From NCBI RefSeq assembly GCF_007748195.1, contig NZ_CP037920.1, forward strand, positions 6,167,800 through 6,231,799: a DNA stretch of 64,000 bases, in the 5' to 3' direction. Made by a program: the position numbers and the translations under genes. Positions 26,849 through 37,425 of this stretch are shown piece after piece (positions within the stretch are counted from its first letter, which is position 1; each line of letters begins with the position of its first letter). The stretch is from Gimesia aquarii (GTDB lineage: Bacteria > Planctomycetota > Planctomycetia > Planctomycetales > Planctomycetaceae). The notes under the pieces were generated by a model. The model made no database searches, had not been told where the DNA came from, and saw only the letters and a list, made by a program, of their open reading frames with translations.

Positions 26849-29002
26849 TTAGAGCGAAGAGTCTCCCTTGATTTGGCTTGAAAGTCCGCCGGCTGCAGGC
26901 AGGTACATTTTTTCTGCATAGTCCATCACCATCCGGTCTGCATTGAACCGCCAGCCTAAAGTTCGAATGGCACGCTTCATTCGTGAAATCCAACCCAGGG
27001 GAAGGTCATCCTCATTCCGGTCATAATAAAGTGGAATGACTTCTTCGTTCAATACCTTCATCAGATTGAGACCATCCCGATCATCCTGGATTTCCTGATT
27101 GACATGCGTTCGTCCCTTTCCAATAGCAAAACCGTTTTGACCATCGAAAGCTTCTGCCCACCATCCATCCAGGATAGAACAGTTGAGACCACCGTTTAAT
27201 ACCACTTTCTGCCCACTGGTTCCGGATGCTTCAAGTGGACGACGCGGGTTGTTCAGCCAGACATCAACGCCTTGAACAAGATGACGTCCCAGATTGATGT
27301 CATAATTTTCAAGCAACACAATTTTTCCACGGAACGGTGGTTCTTGTGTTAATTTGAAAATTCGCTGCACAATCTGCTTACCACGTTCATCGGCTGGATG
27401 TGCCTTACCCGCAAAGACGAACTGTACAGGTCGATCTGAATCTTCGATAATCTTGAGAAAAGTATCCATATCCTTCATCACAAGGTCAGCACGTTTATAA
27501 GGGGCAAAACGTCTCGCAAAACCAATCAGCAAAGCATCCGGACTCAAAGCGGTTTTCAAGTGGCTGATTTCGCTCTCAGAAGTACCTCGTCGATGCGCCT
27601 GCTTGACCAATGATTCACGAGCATAAATAATCAGGCGATTTTTTAATGACTGATGCGTTTCCCAAAGATCTCCGGGGGAAATCTCTTCAATTCCAGACCA
27701 GACATTTGACTCCCCTGTATGGTAATACCATTGAGTCGGCAATACACGGTCGTAGATCACACGCATCGGCGCAGCCAACCAGGTTGGCATATGAACGCCG
27801 TTTGTAATGTGACCGACCGGAATTTCTTCCTCACTTCGCCAGGGCCACAAAGAAGCCCACATACGACGGCTCACGACTCCATGCAGGTTTGATACCGCGT
27901 TCGCCAGACGACTCAATTTGAAGGCGAGCACGGTCATACAAAAAGTTTCTCCCTCATTCTGAGGATCGACCCGGCCTAAGCTCATCAACGCATGGTGATC
28001 CAGCCCCAGTTGATCTCCCAGCGGTCCTACATGTTCTTCGACCAGGCCTGGGTCAAACCGGTCATGACCTGCCGGAACGGGAGTGTGCGTTGTGAAGACA
28101 CAGGCAGCAGCAACATCGCGTAACGCATCATCAAAAGAGAATCCATCCTCATGCATTCGGTTGCGTACACGCTCCAAGGGAGCAAATGCAGAGTGGCCTT
28201 CATTCATGTGAATGACGCTTGGCTCAATTCCGATGGCCTCCAGGGCCTTCACACCACCGATTCCCAGCATGATCTCTTGACGAATTCGCGTTCGCTGATC
28301 GCCACCGTACAACCGTGCGGTCAAGTGCCGATCTTCTTCACTATTTTCAGAAATGTCAGTATCGAGTAAATAAAGGGCAACACGTCCGACATCAATCCGC
28401 CACACCTTGGCAAAGATTTCACCGGTGCGTGTGACAACCGAAATCACAACCGGTTTTCCCTCTGGCGTGAAGGCTGGTGAAATTGGCAAGTGACTCGTTT
28501 TTGCTTCGGTGTAAGACTCCTGCTGCCAGCCCTCTTTATCAATATGCTGAGAGAAATACCCTTCTCCATAAAACAAACCGACAGCCACCAGAGGCAGACC
28601 AAGATCGGATGCACTTTTCAGATGGTCACCTGCCAGCACACCTAAACCACCAGAATAAATATGTAATGATTCGTGAATCCCAAACTCAGCCGAGAAATAG
28701 GCGGCACAGCGGTGCCCCAGAATTGTGGCATTCGTTGAACCCCACGTATCCGATCGCTCCATGTATTCCTGCCAACGGCGATAGGCGACATTCACACGGG
28801 AATGCAAACTGAGATTACTAAGTTTGTCTTCCAGTTGTTCTGGCGAATACTCTTTCAGTAATAAAACTGGATTATGATCGAGTTCAGACCATTTCTCCGG
28901 ATCAATCAGATGAAAAATCTGCGTCACATCAGGCTGCCAACTCCACCAGAGATTCCCGGCCAAATCACATAGTTTCTCATAAACTGTTTTTTTTATTGAC
29001 AT
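26849..29002 (-). CDS. glgP: Alpha-glucan (glycogen/maltodextrin) phosphorylase
   Basis: The 717-residue GT35 enzyme releases glucose-1-phosphate from alpha-1,4-glucans. It belongs to the shorter alpha-glucan family phosphorylases with an N-terminal DUF3417-like region ([27 protein letters not shown]). Other landmarks are [59 protein letters not shown], and EASGTSGQK, whose Lys (about residue 598) binds pyridoxal phosphate. GGATGGG lies upstream of ATG 29002; a GTG 48 bases earlier is possible. It is divergent from nnrD, with no other glg gene nearby. Confidence 0.94.
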   Translation of the reverse strand: MSIKKTVYEKLCDLAGNLWWSWQPDVTQIFHLIDPEKWSELDHNPVLLLKEYSPEQLEDKLSNLSLHSRVNVAYRRWQEYMERSDTWGSTNATILGHRCAAYFSAEFGIHESLHIYSGGLGVLAGDHLKSASDLGLPLVAVGLFYGEGYFSQHIDKEGWQQESYTEAKTSHLPISPAFTPEGKPVVISVVTRTGEIFAKVWRIDVGRVALYLLDTDISENSEEDRHLTARLYGGDQRTRIRQEIMLGIGGVKALEAIGIEPSVIHMNEGHSAFAPLERVRNRMHEDGFSFDDALRDVAAACVFTTHTPVPAGHDRFDPGLVEEHVGPLGDQLGLDHHALMSLGRVDPQNEGETFCMTVLAFKLSRLANAVSNLHGVVSRRMWASLWPWRSEEEIPVGHITNGVHMPTWLAAPMRVIYDRVLPTQWYYHTGESNVWSGIEEISPGDLWETHQSLKNRLIIYARESLVKQAHRRGTSESEISHLKTALSPDALLIGFARRFAPYKRADLVMKDMDTFLKIIEDSDRPVQFVFAGKAHPADERGKQIVQRIFKLTQEPPFRGKIVLLENYDINLGRHLVQGVDVWLNNPRRPLEASGTSGQKVVLNGGLNCSILDGWWAEAFDGQNGFAIGKGRTHVNQEIQDDRDGLNLMKVLNEEVIPLYYDRNEDDLPLGWISRMKRAIRTLGWRFNADRMVMDYAEKMYLPAAGGLSSQIKGDSSL

Positions 29003-29414
29003 TAAAAACCCATCCAATCCATTACGATTTATGCAGTTCTGCTTTTCCACAGATTCTTTCAGTGGTTAATGATCATTCCATTCTCACAACTTTGTTGAAC
29101 CAGCAGAAGTGAGTACTGAGCGTATCATAGAAAAAACGTTTCATTCAAAAAAGGGACTCAAAGTATACTTAACCACCCAAAAACGGGGAGCCTTATTGGT
29201 CACCGATTCGGTATGTTAAAGCGAACTTCCCATTATTCCCTCCATCCCAGTTATCCCATCCATCCTATGCTAGCTCTAAAAATTCCATAGACTTCCCAAG
29301 TACAACAGAAAAACAGGTTATACTAAAATAATAATCTGTTGATATCTCCTGTTCAGCGTCCAAAATGATACCTCATTTTAGTGACGTTGTTTGAATTTGA
29401 AAGAAGTTTTTGCG
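29003..29414. other. Divergent promoter region between glgP and nnrD
   Basis: About 410 AT-rich bases with the divergent start regions of both genes. No open frame or strong repeat is seen. Promoters cannot be placed with confidence. Confidence 0.45.
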
Positions 29415-30290
29415 ATGAATATTCAGCGAGTTTCCGATCTTCCTTCACCACCTGTCCGTCCGGAAAACTCTCATAAGGGAACGTTCGGTAAAGTACTGGT
29501 TATCGCTGGCAGTTCCGGTATGAGTGGCGCTGCCTGCCTCTCTGGCTTGGGTGCATTACGTGGCGGATCGGGGCTGGTTTTTCTGGCCATTCCTGAATCG
29601 ATCCAATCGATCGTCGCTACTGTGAATCCCTGTTATTTAACCATTCCGTTACCGACCGATCAACAAGGCAATCTATCTGAGGCATCCAAAACACATTTAT
29701 TCAATCAACTTCATGATTTTGACGCCGTTGCCATCGGACCCGGTTGTGGGCAACACACATGGGTCCAGGAAATGACACTCAAGCTTTACACAGAACTCAA
29801 ACAGACATTGATTGTTGATGCAGACGGCCTGAATGCAATCGCCACTTCAGGTAAACCGTTACCAAAAGCGGCAGGCCCCCGGATTCTGACTCCGCACCCG
29901 GGTGAGTTTTCACGTTTGATCAATCGATCAACCACTGAAATTGCCCAACAACGAGAGGAGCTTTCCATTGCGTTTTCAAAACAACATCAAGTTGTGTTGT
30001 TACTGAAAGGGTCACACTCACTCATTACAGACGGCACTCGGATCGCCGTCAATACAACGGGCAACAGTGGTTTGGCAACTGGTGGTAGCGGTGATGTACT
30101 TACCGGATTAATCACTTCACTGGCCGGTCAGGGACTGGAAGCTTTTGAAGCCGCACAACTGGCCGCACATTTGCATGGACGCGCGGGAGATCTCGCCGCA
30201 CAACAACTATCGCAACCTGCCCTGATCGCCTCTGATCTTCCCGACTACCTGCCTGAAGCCTGGTTAGAATTACTTCAAAGTCAAAATTGA
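29415..30290 (+). CDS. nnrD: ADP-dependent NAD(P)H-hydrate dehydratase
   Basis: This repair enzyme dehydrates the damaged cofactor NAD(P)HX. The 291 residues show the carbohydrate-kinase-like NnrD domain: GTFGKVLVIAGSSGMSGA, LRGGSGLVFLAIPE, AIGPGCGQ, VDADGLNAIA, ILTPHPGEF, VVLLLKGSHSLI, and TGGSGDVLTGLI with the catalytic Asp. The NnrE epimerase domain, often fused at the N-terminus, is absent here, so a separate nnrE must exist elsewhere or be lacking. ATG 29415 has GAAAGAAG upstream. Confidence 0.93.
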   Translation: MNIQRVSDLPSPPVRPENSHKGTFGKVLVIAGSSGMSGAACLSGLGALRGGSGLVFLAIPESIQSIVATVNPCYLTIPLPTDQQGNLSEASKTHLFNQLHDFDAVAIGPGCGQHTWVQEMTLKLYTELKQTLIVDADGLNAIATSGKPLPKAAGPRILTPHPGEFSRLINRSTTEIAQQREELSIAFSKQHQVVLLLKGSHSLITDGTRIAVNTTGNSGLATGGSGDVLTGLITSLAGQGLEAFEAAQLAAHLHGRAGDLAAQQLSQPALIASDLPDYLPEAWLELLQSQN

Positions 30291-30334
30291 CGATGTATCC
30301 ACAGTCTTACCACCTGTAAATCGTCTTGATCCGC

Positions 30335-31555
30335 TTACTTTGTTTTTTGCGTTACAGACTGATTGGCTGGCATGGGATATACAGGTGCATTCGCATCCGG
30401 CGTTCGTTTCAATAGTTCGGAGAGTTGAAACCCATAATATTTCTGATTCGCAGCAGGGCTGCCATCACTGCTCGCATTGGCTACCCATAATTTCGTTGAT
30501 TTTGGCTCGAATAACACATTATGTAAATTCGATTTCATCGCGACAGGACGGCTCATCAGCTTGATCGCAGATTCGGCGGTGAACGAGCCATGCCCTTGTT
30601 TGACTCGCTTGGAAAGCTCTTGATAGCGATCTCCGGCTGAGAGCAATGCGGCATCCTTCACTGCATTCGGTAGCAGGGGATGAGCTTCCCCGGGCTGAAT
30701 CAGTTCCATCTTCTCCCAGGAAGTCGCCATACCAACCGCTCGATTGGTTTTGCCATCGGCAATCACATAATAATACTCACAAGTACGATAGTTATCGCGA
30801 AACACGGCAATCGCCTCATCCAGATCTTTGGCAGTTTCTAAAACTTCACGCACGAGAAACGCCATCGGCACCCCAGACCAATGCCCTAAACCTCTTCCTC
30901 CCATTTCTCCAATGGAAACGGATTTCATGTTCATCCCGGTCACAGATCCGATGAATCCGGCGTACGAAACGTTCACAAACGGGATGCCGCCCTTTGGTTC
31001 TGCGACGACTAATACCGCATGATCCTGTAAGCCCCAGTCACAGGCATAATCCAGAACACGTCCGTGATAGAGAGTTCCATCTTTCGTAGCAGAATTCGCA
31101 ATCGAAAACCCACTACAATGAAACATCTCCGGAATAAAATTCGTGGCCCGCACATCTTCGAAAGCAATCTCTGCCCCTGCTGCCAAACCTTTCATTTCCT
31201 CTAAATATTTTTGAGGAGTGTAAGGCTTTTGAATTTGAACGATCGTTTCAATCGCCTGCCGTGGCTTTAATTTCACAAGCCCCAAATCAACGAGTGTCGT
31301 GTCTCCCTTATCATTTAAGAGAGTATACATATTCTTGCGAATACTCTCTTTAAGAAGGACTCCCTGTTGATACCCCATTTCATAATGAGTTCCTTTAAGA
31401 TGGAGCACCAGATAGCCATCAACATTCTCCAACCATCCCTCACCACAGCGTGCAATCGTCTTACTCTCAGCAGAAGCTGTGACAGATGAAAACAAGACCA
31501 CAGCCAGTAGTACTAATGAGCATAAATCTGAGAATTGGCGCGGGATACGAAACAT
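30335..31555 (-). CDS. Exported C45-family acyltransferase/peptidase
   Basis: The protein has 406 residues, with a signal peptide (CSLVLLAVVLFSSVTASAES) and then a C45 (acyl-CoA:6-aminopenicillanic acid acyltransferase / linear amide hydrolase) N-terminal nucleophile fold. Landmarks are LKGTHYEMGYQQGVLL, FEDVRATNFIPEMFHCSGF with the likely nucleophile Cys, and GRVLDYACDWG. The propeptide would need autocleavage before that Cys. ATG 31555 follows AAGGA. The family hydrolyses diverse amides, peptides or acyl chains, and the substrate is unknown. It is divergent from the RND exporter gene. Confidence 0.85.
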   Translation of the reverse strand: MFRIPRQFSDLCSLVLLAVVLFSSVTASAESKTIARCGEGWLENVDGYLVLHLKGTHYEMGYQQGVLLKESIRKNMYTLLNDKGDTTLVDLGLVKLKPRQAIETIVQIQKPYTPQKYLEEMKGLAAGAEIAFEDVRATNFIPEMFHCSGFSIANSATKDGTLYHGRVLDYACDWGLQDHAVLVVAEPKGGIPFVNVSYAGFIGSVTGMNMKSVSIGEMGGRGLGHWSGVPMAFLVREVLETAKDLDEAIAVFRDNYRTCEYYYVIADGKTNRAVGMATSWEKMELIQPGEAHPLLPNAVKDAALLSAGDRYQELSKRVKQGHGSFTAESAIKLMSRPVAMKSNLHNVLFEPKSTKLWVANASSDGSPAANQKYYGFQLSELLKRTPDANAPVYPMPANQSVTQKTK

Positions 31556-31899
31556 ACGAAGATCCTTTTCACTTTTCAGAACCATCATTGAAAATGGAAA
31601 ATGAGTTGATTTCAGACAAGACCCTTATTATGACAAATCAGCAGAAAGTTACAAAATCAATTCTTCCTGTTGTCAACAAAAAATGAACATAAAAACACAT
31701 TTCAGACTCGCATCGTAAATCAGATGCTCATAGACTTGAAATAGTCCACCTGAATGTGTGAAGATTACGGCTTGAAGACCCGCAGTAACTGTAAATACCT
31801 CATGTGTTTCTCTCCAGTTTCAGGAAATGCTGCGGGAATCGTTAGTATCTTCACACGTGGATTTTACGTCTTTTCACTCGATCTTTGTTAGTAGTCTTT

Positions 31900-34368
31900 A
31901 TGTTCCGAGTTTTAGGCAACACTGTTGTCCGGTATTGGCAAATTTTTCTTACTGGCTGGATTTTGGCATTAGTAGGAATTTCGTATGCTGCCCCCGAATG
32001 GTCAACAGTAGTACAAAATGGTGAGTTCGCATTTCTGCCGGGGGACTCTCCCAGTCTCTTGGGAGAAAAATTGTTTAAGCGCGCTTTCCCAGATGATTTA
32101 CTCGCCAGTAGTATTGTGATCGTTGTTCGCCGTGAACACGGTGATCAGGGACTAACTGAAAAAGACCTCAAGTTTATTGAGGAAGATCTCAAACCACGAC
32201 TTGAAGAGATTGCAGAAAGTGAGGGAGGCTACGCAACTGAGGATGATGGATCTGGCACTCCTGAAAAGACATCTAATATTTCGCGTATTCGGACTTATAC
32301 AGACAAATCCATCGGTGATTTACTGCAAAGCGAAGATAACAAAGCTTCGCTGGTGATCGTCGAGCTCTCGACAGAATTTCTCGACCAAAGCAATGCGAAA
32401 ACAGTCGCGAATATTGAGCACTTGATTCAACACGATGATGAATTCAAAAAGGAAATCGAGCCAGGCTTAGACATCACACTCAGCGGTATTGCTACGGTCG
32501 GTCGCGATATGATGCGCGCTGCAAATCAAAGTGCGGAAGCAACCGAACTCTGGACTGTTTTACTGGTTGTCCTGTTACTCATCATCATTTACCGTGCTCC
32601 GATCTTGGCGTTAATACCATTATTCACGGTTTTTGTTTCTGTGAAGATTGCCCTTTCGGTTCTGGCGATTCTGGGAGACTGGGGGTATGTCGGGCTCTTT
32701 TCCGGGATTGAGGTCTACGTGACAGTCATACTCTACGGAGCGGGAGTGGATTATTGCCTGTTCCTGATTGCCCGTCACCGTGAAGAACTCGATAAGGAAT
32801 GTACTTTCAAGGAGGCGATTTCCAACTCCATCGCCACGGTGGGAGCCGCGCTGGCCGCCAGTGCAGGAACCACCATGTGTGGAATCGGGATGATGGTTTT
32901 CGCACAGTTTGGTAAATTCCAACAGGCTGGCATTGCGATGTCGTTGAGTCTGTTTTTTGTATTGATGGCTTCATTGACACTGAGCCCTGCGCTACTCTGT
33001 CTGGCTGGACGATTTGCTTACTGGCCACAATCGTTCAATGAACGAGTCGCGATCTCCGCAGGCTGGCTGACTCCCTCCAGCGTCATGGCGCGACTCATGC
33101 AACGCAATTGGGCCGGTTCTCTCTGGGAATCAGTCTCGAACGCTCTACTTAAAAGTCCGGGTAAAATTTGGCTGTCAACATTTCTGGTTCTGTTTCCGTT
33201 TGCACTGATCAGTATCGCCTGTTACGGGAATTTGAGTTATGGCCTGCTTTCAGAACTTCCCAGTGAAGACCCCAGTGTTGTGGGAACCAAGGCAGTACAA
33301 GGACATTACCCCGCTGGCGCAACCGGACCTCTGACTTTATTATTTCAAAACCCGAATATTGATTTTTCAAATTCCCAGGGTCGCGAAGCAATCGAAACGC
33401 TCACAGAGGCATTACTGAGCCAAAAAGAAGCTCTGGGCATCGCAGACATTCGCAATATGATCAAGCCGTTTGGCATTGATGCGGAAGATGAAATGGAAAA
33501 GGCCAAAGATTTGCGAGGACTAGCAAAAATAAAGGCCATCAGCCGTATTAAGGTCATTAAAAACTATTATGTCAGCTTAGAACCTGATCTCGAAAATCAT
33601 GTGACACGCATGGACCTTGTGCTCGAGAAAGATCCTTTTTCACACGACAGTATGATGCAACTCGAACGTGTGAAAGCTGCCGTCAGTAAATCTCTTCCCA
33701 AAGATCTGCGCAACGACACAAAGCTCTTTTATATCGGTGCCACCGCGAGCATCAGCGACCTGAAAGAAGTAACAGACGAAGACCAGGCCCGCATCGATAT
33801 CCTCGTACTGGGTAGTGTATTTCTCATTCTGGTGATCTTGTTAAGACGCCCTGCGATTTCTGCCTATCTGATCGTGAGTGTCTTTTTCAGTTATCTGGTC
33901 ACCCTGGGAGTGACATTTACTGTCTTCTGGGCGCTTGACCCGGAAAACTTTGCCGGACTGGACTGGAAAGTTCCCATGTTTCTCTTCACGATTCTGATCG
34001 CTGTCGGTGAAGACTATAATATCTATCTCATTACACGTATTGATGAAGAGCAAAAAACCAAAGGTCCTGTAGAAGGTGTGATCTCTGCTCTCAAGAAGAC
34101 GGGCGGCATCATCTCCAGTTGCGGGATCATTATGGCGGGTACGTTCTCATCGCTTATGGCAGGTACCCTGGTTGGAATGCAGCAACTCGGTTTTGCACTC
34201 GCGTTTGGAGTGTTGCTCGATACGTTTATCATCCGGCCGATCATTGTGCCCGCGTACCTCATCATGCTCTATCGCGGCTACTTCGGTTCCTGGGGGAAAT
34301 ATCTTGGCGCTGCCCAATTTCTGGAAGCAAAGCCTCAACCCGAACTCGATTCAACCCACGCCAAATAA
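31900..34368 (+). CDS. RND-family (MMPL-type) transporter
   Basis: The protein has 822 residues and about 12 transmembrane helices in two homologous halves, each with a large extracytoplasmic loop (about residues 33-215 and 430-610). TM4 of each half carries a charged motif, GAGVDYCLFLIARHREEL in the first and AVGEDYNIYLITRIDEE in the second. In MMPL/HpnN-like exporters these carry proton-relay Asp/Tyr residues. No MFP or outer-membrane partner gene is next to it. It probably exports lipids or hydrophobic compounds, but the substrate is unknown. ATG 31900 was chosen over a TTG at 31885. Confidence 0.88.
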   Translation: MFRVLGNTVVRYWQIFLTGWILALVGISYAAPEWSTVVQNGEFAFLPGDSPSLLGEKLFKRAFPDDLLASSIVIVVRREHGDQGLTEKDLKFIEEDLKPRLEEIAESEGGYATEDDGSGTPEKTSNISRIRTYTDKSIGDLLQSEDNKASLVIVELSTEFLDQSNAKTVANIEHLIQHDDEFKKEIEPGLDITLSGIATVGRDMMRAANQSAEATELWTVLLVVLLLIIIYRAPILALIPLFTVFVSVKIALSVLAILGDWGYVGLFSGIEVYVTVILYGAGVDYCLFLIARHREELDKECTFKEAISNSIATVGAALAASAGTTMCGIGMMVFAQFGKFQQAGIAMSLSLFFVLMASLTLSPALLCLAGRFAYWPQSFNERVAISAGWLTPSSVMARLMQRNWAGSLWESVSNALLKSPGKIWLSTFLVLFPFALISIACYGNLSYGLLSELPSEDPSVVGTKAVQGHYPAGATGPLTLLFQNPNIDFSNSQGREAIETLTEALLSQKEALGIADIRNMIKPFGIDAEDEMEKAKDLRGLAKIKAISRIKVIKNYYVSLEPDLENHVTRMDLVLEKDPFSHDSMMQLERVKAAVSKSLPKDLRNDTKLFYIGATASISDLKEVTDEDQARIDILVLGSVFLILVILLRRPAISAYLIVSVFFSYLVTLGVTFTVFWALDPENFAGLDWKVPMFLFTILIAVGEDYNIYLITRIDEEQKTKGPVEGVISALKKTGGIISSCGIIMAGTFSSLMAGTLVGMQQLGFALAFGVLLDTFIIRPIIVPAYLIMLYRGYFGSWGKYLGAAQFLEAKPQPELDSTHAK

Positions 34369-34392
34369 CGAATCGGAACAGGATCATTCCAC

Positions 34393-35190
34393 TCAGCGAG
34401 GTGTATGAATAATCAACTCGGGCAAGGCAGCCGAACGGGAACCACAGACTGGTGGATTATCGGCAGGACGAAACGTGAAGACGGCAGAGAATTTTGGTTG
34501 ATCGGTATAATTGCGGGTGGCTGCATGAAATGTGCGACAGTGGAAGAACAAGACATCCCCCGGATGTAATTCCGCAGAAATACCCGTCTTTATCAATTCC
34601 TGATTCTCTGGAGCATCGGGGCTCAGGAAAATACGATCATCCAGACGGTGTGGTTCGAACTCCATCCGATGGGTTCCAGGGATGACTTTGAGACATCCGT
34701 TGTCCAGAGTTTCCTCTCCCAGAGCAACCCAGACGCTGATCAATTCTTTCCGTTCAAAAGACCAGAACCGGATATCCTGATGCCACATCGTATCGCTGCT
34801 GAATTCGGGCTGCTTGGTCATAATACAATTATGATGAGCCAACGGCATCACATAGTCGGGCCCCAATAACTGAGCCAGCCGTCCTACCAATACAGGATGG
34901 TTCACCAGTTCCGTAAAACACATGCCCCGGCTGTGTGCCTGCTTCAATCGACGCACTGTTTCCCCACCCATCACATTCCGAGAAGGAGGTGAGCCCGGGT
35001 ATTCCACATCGGCCTCATACTCCACAGGTTCGACCACATTGGCTAACCCCTCTTTCGTCGTCGCAAGCATTTCTTGCCTGAGTGACTCGGGGCAAAGATT
35101 TCGCAGTATGAGATAGCCATCGTTATCGAATTTGCTGACTTCTTCCGGAGTCAAAAGGTCATGCGTAATGGATCTTGATGATGAAGACAT
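34393..35190 (-). CDS. Phytanoyl-CoA dioxygenase (PhyH) family protein
   Basis: The protein has 265 residues and contains the Fe(II)/2-oxoglutarate dioxygenase jelly roll. HxD is seen in TMWHQDIRFWSF, and the distal His in FFHCRTFHAATRN with an Arg partner near the end. Planctomycetes carry many PhyH paralogues with undetermined substrates. It converges with the RND gene and begins a string of minus-strand genes running to 41.7 kb. Confidence 0.88.
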   Translation of the reverse strand: MSSSSRSITHDLLTPEEVSKFDNDGYLILRNLCPESLRQEMLATTKEGLANVVEPVEYEADVEYPGSPPSRNVMGGETVRRLKQAHSRGMCFTELVNHPVLVGRLAQLLGPDYVMPLAHHNCIMTKQPEFSSDTMWHQDIRFWSFERKELISVWVALGEETLDNGCLKVIPGTHRMEFEPHRLDDRIFLSPDAPENQELIKTGISAELHPGDVLFFHCRTFHAATRNYTDQPKFSAVFTFRPADNPPVCGSRSAALPELIIHTPR

Positions 35191-35338
35191 TGACTTAACT
35201 CTTATTATATAACACTCAAACCGAAACCAAATCCAATAACATATTCACCGGCTTGACACACCTGCATATGATACAGTTCGCGACTAAAAAATCAAAGGTG
35301 GGGCTTATGCTCCAATGTCATATTCCTGCCGAACTAGG

Positions 35339-36091
35339 CTATTTCCTGATCTGGGCAGAAATTCGGAGAGCATGTTCAACCGCCTCACGTACGCCCGCGT
35401 CATTTTCAATCAATTCATCAAGTTGTGCTTGAACTTCGACCGGTAAGGGCTGAAGTTTTGTAAGCGCAACAGCGGCTTCCTGCTGAAAATGCCAAGGTGA
35501 GTCCTCCAACAGTGCAGCGATATCTCCCGCAGTGTCTGTTGCGCCAATGTCGCCAAGTGCACGGGCTGCCACATAACCCATACGCTGATCCGTCAGACAT
35601 TTTACCAAAGCCTCAGTCGCCCGTTTCGCGTCGATACCTCTAGTCCCATAAGTTGAAATTGCGTGAGCAGCACTAAGGCGAACTCTACTATTTTTATGCG
35701 ACAATGCGTAAATCAGCGAATCTAAGACGTCTATCTGATACGCCTTGTCATCGTCAGTAGGTTCGTTGATCTCCACAAACCCCAAAGACCATGCCGCTGA
35801 TTCCGCTACTCGTGGAACATCGGTATCCACTTTCGTGATTAGGTCAGAAATTGTCTCTGCATCCGCCTGACCAATTCTGCCAAATCCGCCAGCCGCAGCG
35901 GCACGCACTGCGATGTCATTTGAATTGAGATACTGTCGAGTCTGCGGGATCGCTTCCACATCACCATATTCAAGACGATTCAGAGTCCACACACGATACA
36001 TAATTCCTATTGTTCCAAAAACTCCAGTCATCTGTAAAACAATGAAAATGCAGGCTGCTACAACCAATGCCAGAATAAAGCGAACCACCAT
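35339..36091 (-). CDS. Membrane-anchored HEAT-repeat protein
   Basis: The protein has 250 residues. An N-terminal transmembrane helix (RFILALVVAACIFIVLQM) is followed by about five HEAT-type alpha-solenoid repeats (e.g. DIAVRAAAAGGFGRIGQ, NSRVRLSAAHAISTYG, MGYVAARALGDIGATD, PWHFQQEAAVALTKL). GAGGT precedes ATG 36091. HEAT repeats mediate protein-protein contacts, so it may be a scaffold on the membrane. It could belong to the PBS-lyase HEAT group. No partner is evident nearby. Confidence 0.83.
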   Translation of the reverse strand: MVVRFILALVVAACIFIVLQMTGVFGTIGIMYRVWTLNRLEYGDVEAIPQTRQYLNSNDIAVRAAAAGGFGRIGQADAETISDLITKVDTDVPRVAESAAWSLGFVEINEPTDDDKAYQIDVLDSLIYALSHKNSRVRLSAAHAISTYGTRGIDAKRATEALVKCLTDQRMGYVAARALGDIGATDTAGDIAALLEDSPWHFQQEAAVALTKLQPLPVEVQAQLDELIENDAGVREAVEHALRISAQIRK

Positions 36092-36129
36092 AACACCTCA
36101 TTTTCTGTTATTGTGTTTTCATAAGCTTT

Positions 36130-36597
36130 CTAATCACGTTCACTGAACTCTCTATGAATTACCAATTCAAAATGGGCGTTTGGCTTGATGATGTATTTTT
36201 TGATCAAGTCGGGTTTGAGATTAATATCACTTACCCCATTGCGCGGTATCCACTCAAATATTTCACTGCTACTTTTCTCTTTACTATGAATCTCATCTGA
36301 AATCCACTCGACCTCATAAATGGTGCATATCTCATGAAAGTGCGTGCCGTCCAGATCAAAAAAATTCTCGACGATGACTGCAGGCCGAATCACCTCGAAC
36401 CCCACACCGATTTCCTCGGTCAATTCCCGCCGCAACGCTGAGTGAGAGTCTTCATTCGTTTTAATCCGTCCCCCCGGAAGAAACCACCAGTCCTGCCCCC
36501 GGAAACGGCATAACAGCACATCTGCCCCGCGCGTCACAATCGCCGCCACCCGCAAATTAATTCGATAGCCATTCAAATCAACACTGATGTCACTCAT
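36130..36597 (-). CDS. Nudix hydrolase
   Basis: The protein has 155 residues with a complete Nudix box (GRIKTNEDSHSALRRELTEE, ending IGV), matching Gx5Ex7REUXEEXGU, preceded by QDWWFLPGG. It hydrolyses nucleoside diphosphates linked to another moiety; the substrate is not predictable. A short upstream minus frame overlaps its start by four bases but does not look real. Confidence 0.9.
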   Translation of the reverse strand: MSDISVDLNGYRINLRVAAIVTRGADVLLCRFRGQDWWFLPGGRIKTNEDSHSALRRELTEEIGVGFEVIRPAVIVENFFDLDGTHFHEICTIYEVEWISDEIHSKEKSSSEIFEWIPRNGVSDINLKPDLIKKYIIKPNAHFELVIHREFSERD

Positions 36598-36837
36598 TCG
36601 AAATCCTTGAGCTGAGGAAGTTTTTTTTCAGTTTGTAGAGAACACAACCTCAGAGCGTTTTCTCCTAAACGATCATGCCTTCTTTTAATAAGGACACTTG
36701 AGCAAAGATACCGACACACTGATTCATTTTTTTGTCTTCGCAGACATACATTATATTGAATTTCATCAGATGATTCTGAACCAAAAACATAAGGCAATTA
36801 CTTTAATTCAGTACCTGGTTGCGCAGTCGAGCCATGC

Positions 36838-37221
36838 TCAATAATCAACCTCAAAGTGCCATTTAATACCATGCTTTGCCGCTAAATTTAGGAGTCTTTC
36901 ACACTCTTGTAAGTCGTCTGTGACCCCCTCTGTTTGCCCTGCAGAATGCCCTAGTAATGCTCGAACTGTAGTTAGGCCTTCTTCAGCTGAGAACTGTTGA
37001 AGTGCTGGTAACTCAATATTATCTGAGTCCACTCCTTCATCTGCCAAAAAATCTGCGGCGTGTTCGGGATCAATACTGAAAAAATCGGAAAGGGGACACA
37101 CTCCAAGATCGCGTGCCACTTGATCAAGTGAATCAGTAGCACGGGCCAGACATTTCCCATCCATGAAAGAATCGACCCCCTCAATTTCGCGTTCTAAGAC
37201 TATGAAATATGCTACTCCCAT
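36838..37221 (-). CDS. Conserved-looking cytoplasmic protein of unknown function
   Basis: The protein has 127 residues, acidic and soluble, starting MGVAYFIVLEREIEGV after an excellent RBS (GAGGAAATGAT). It has no signal peptide, membrane segment or motif I can name. Helical segments include CLARATDSLDQVARDLG and QECERLLNLAAKHG. The sequence ends HFEVDY. Coding quality and the RBS support a real gene, but I cannot assign a function. Confidence 0.6.
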   Translation of the reverse strand: MGVAYFIVLEREIEGVDSFMDGKCLARATDSLDQVARDLGVCPLSDFFSIDPEHAADFLADEGVDSDNIELPALQQFSAEEGLTTVRALLGHSAGQTEGVTDDLQECERLLNLAAKHGIKWHFEVDY

Positions 37222-37425
37222 ATCATTTCCTCGTGTTGTGTTGTCTGACTGATAGCAACATCACACACTGTTATTGATACATGTTGTATCCAGACAAAAA
37301 AGGGAAAGTTCGTTTTATAATATAGCTCTGATATCACAACGGCAACATAGATAACGACATAACCATTCGCTTTGAGTGACTTGAAAATTGATAATAAAAT
37401 CTCTTTGCCGAAACCTATGATCAAA

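Noticed and set aside
36594-36797. Minus-strand 67-residue frame overlapping the Nudix start by ATGA
   Set aside because: It lacks an RBS, has unlikely composition and no family features; the overlap appears to be chance.
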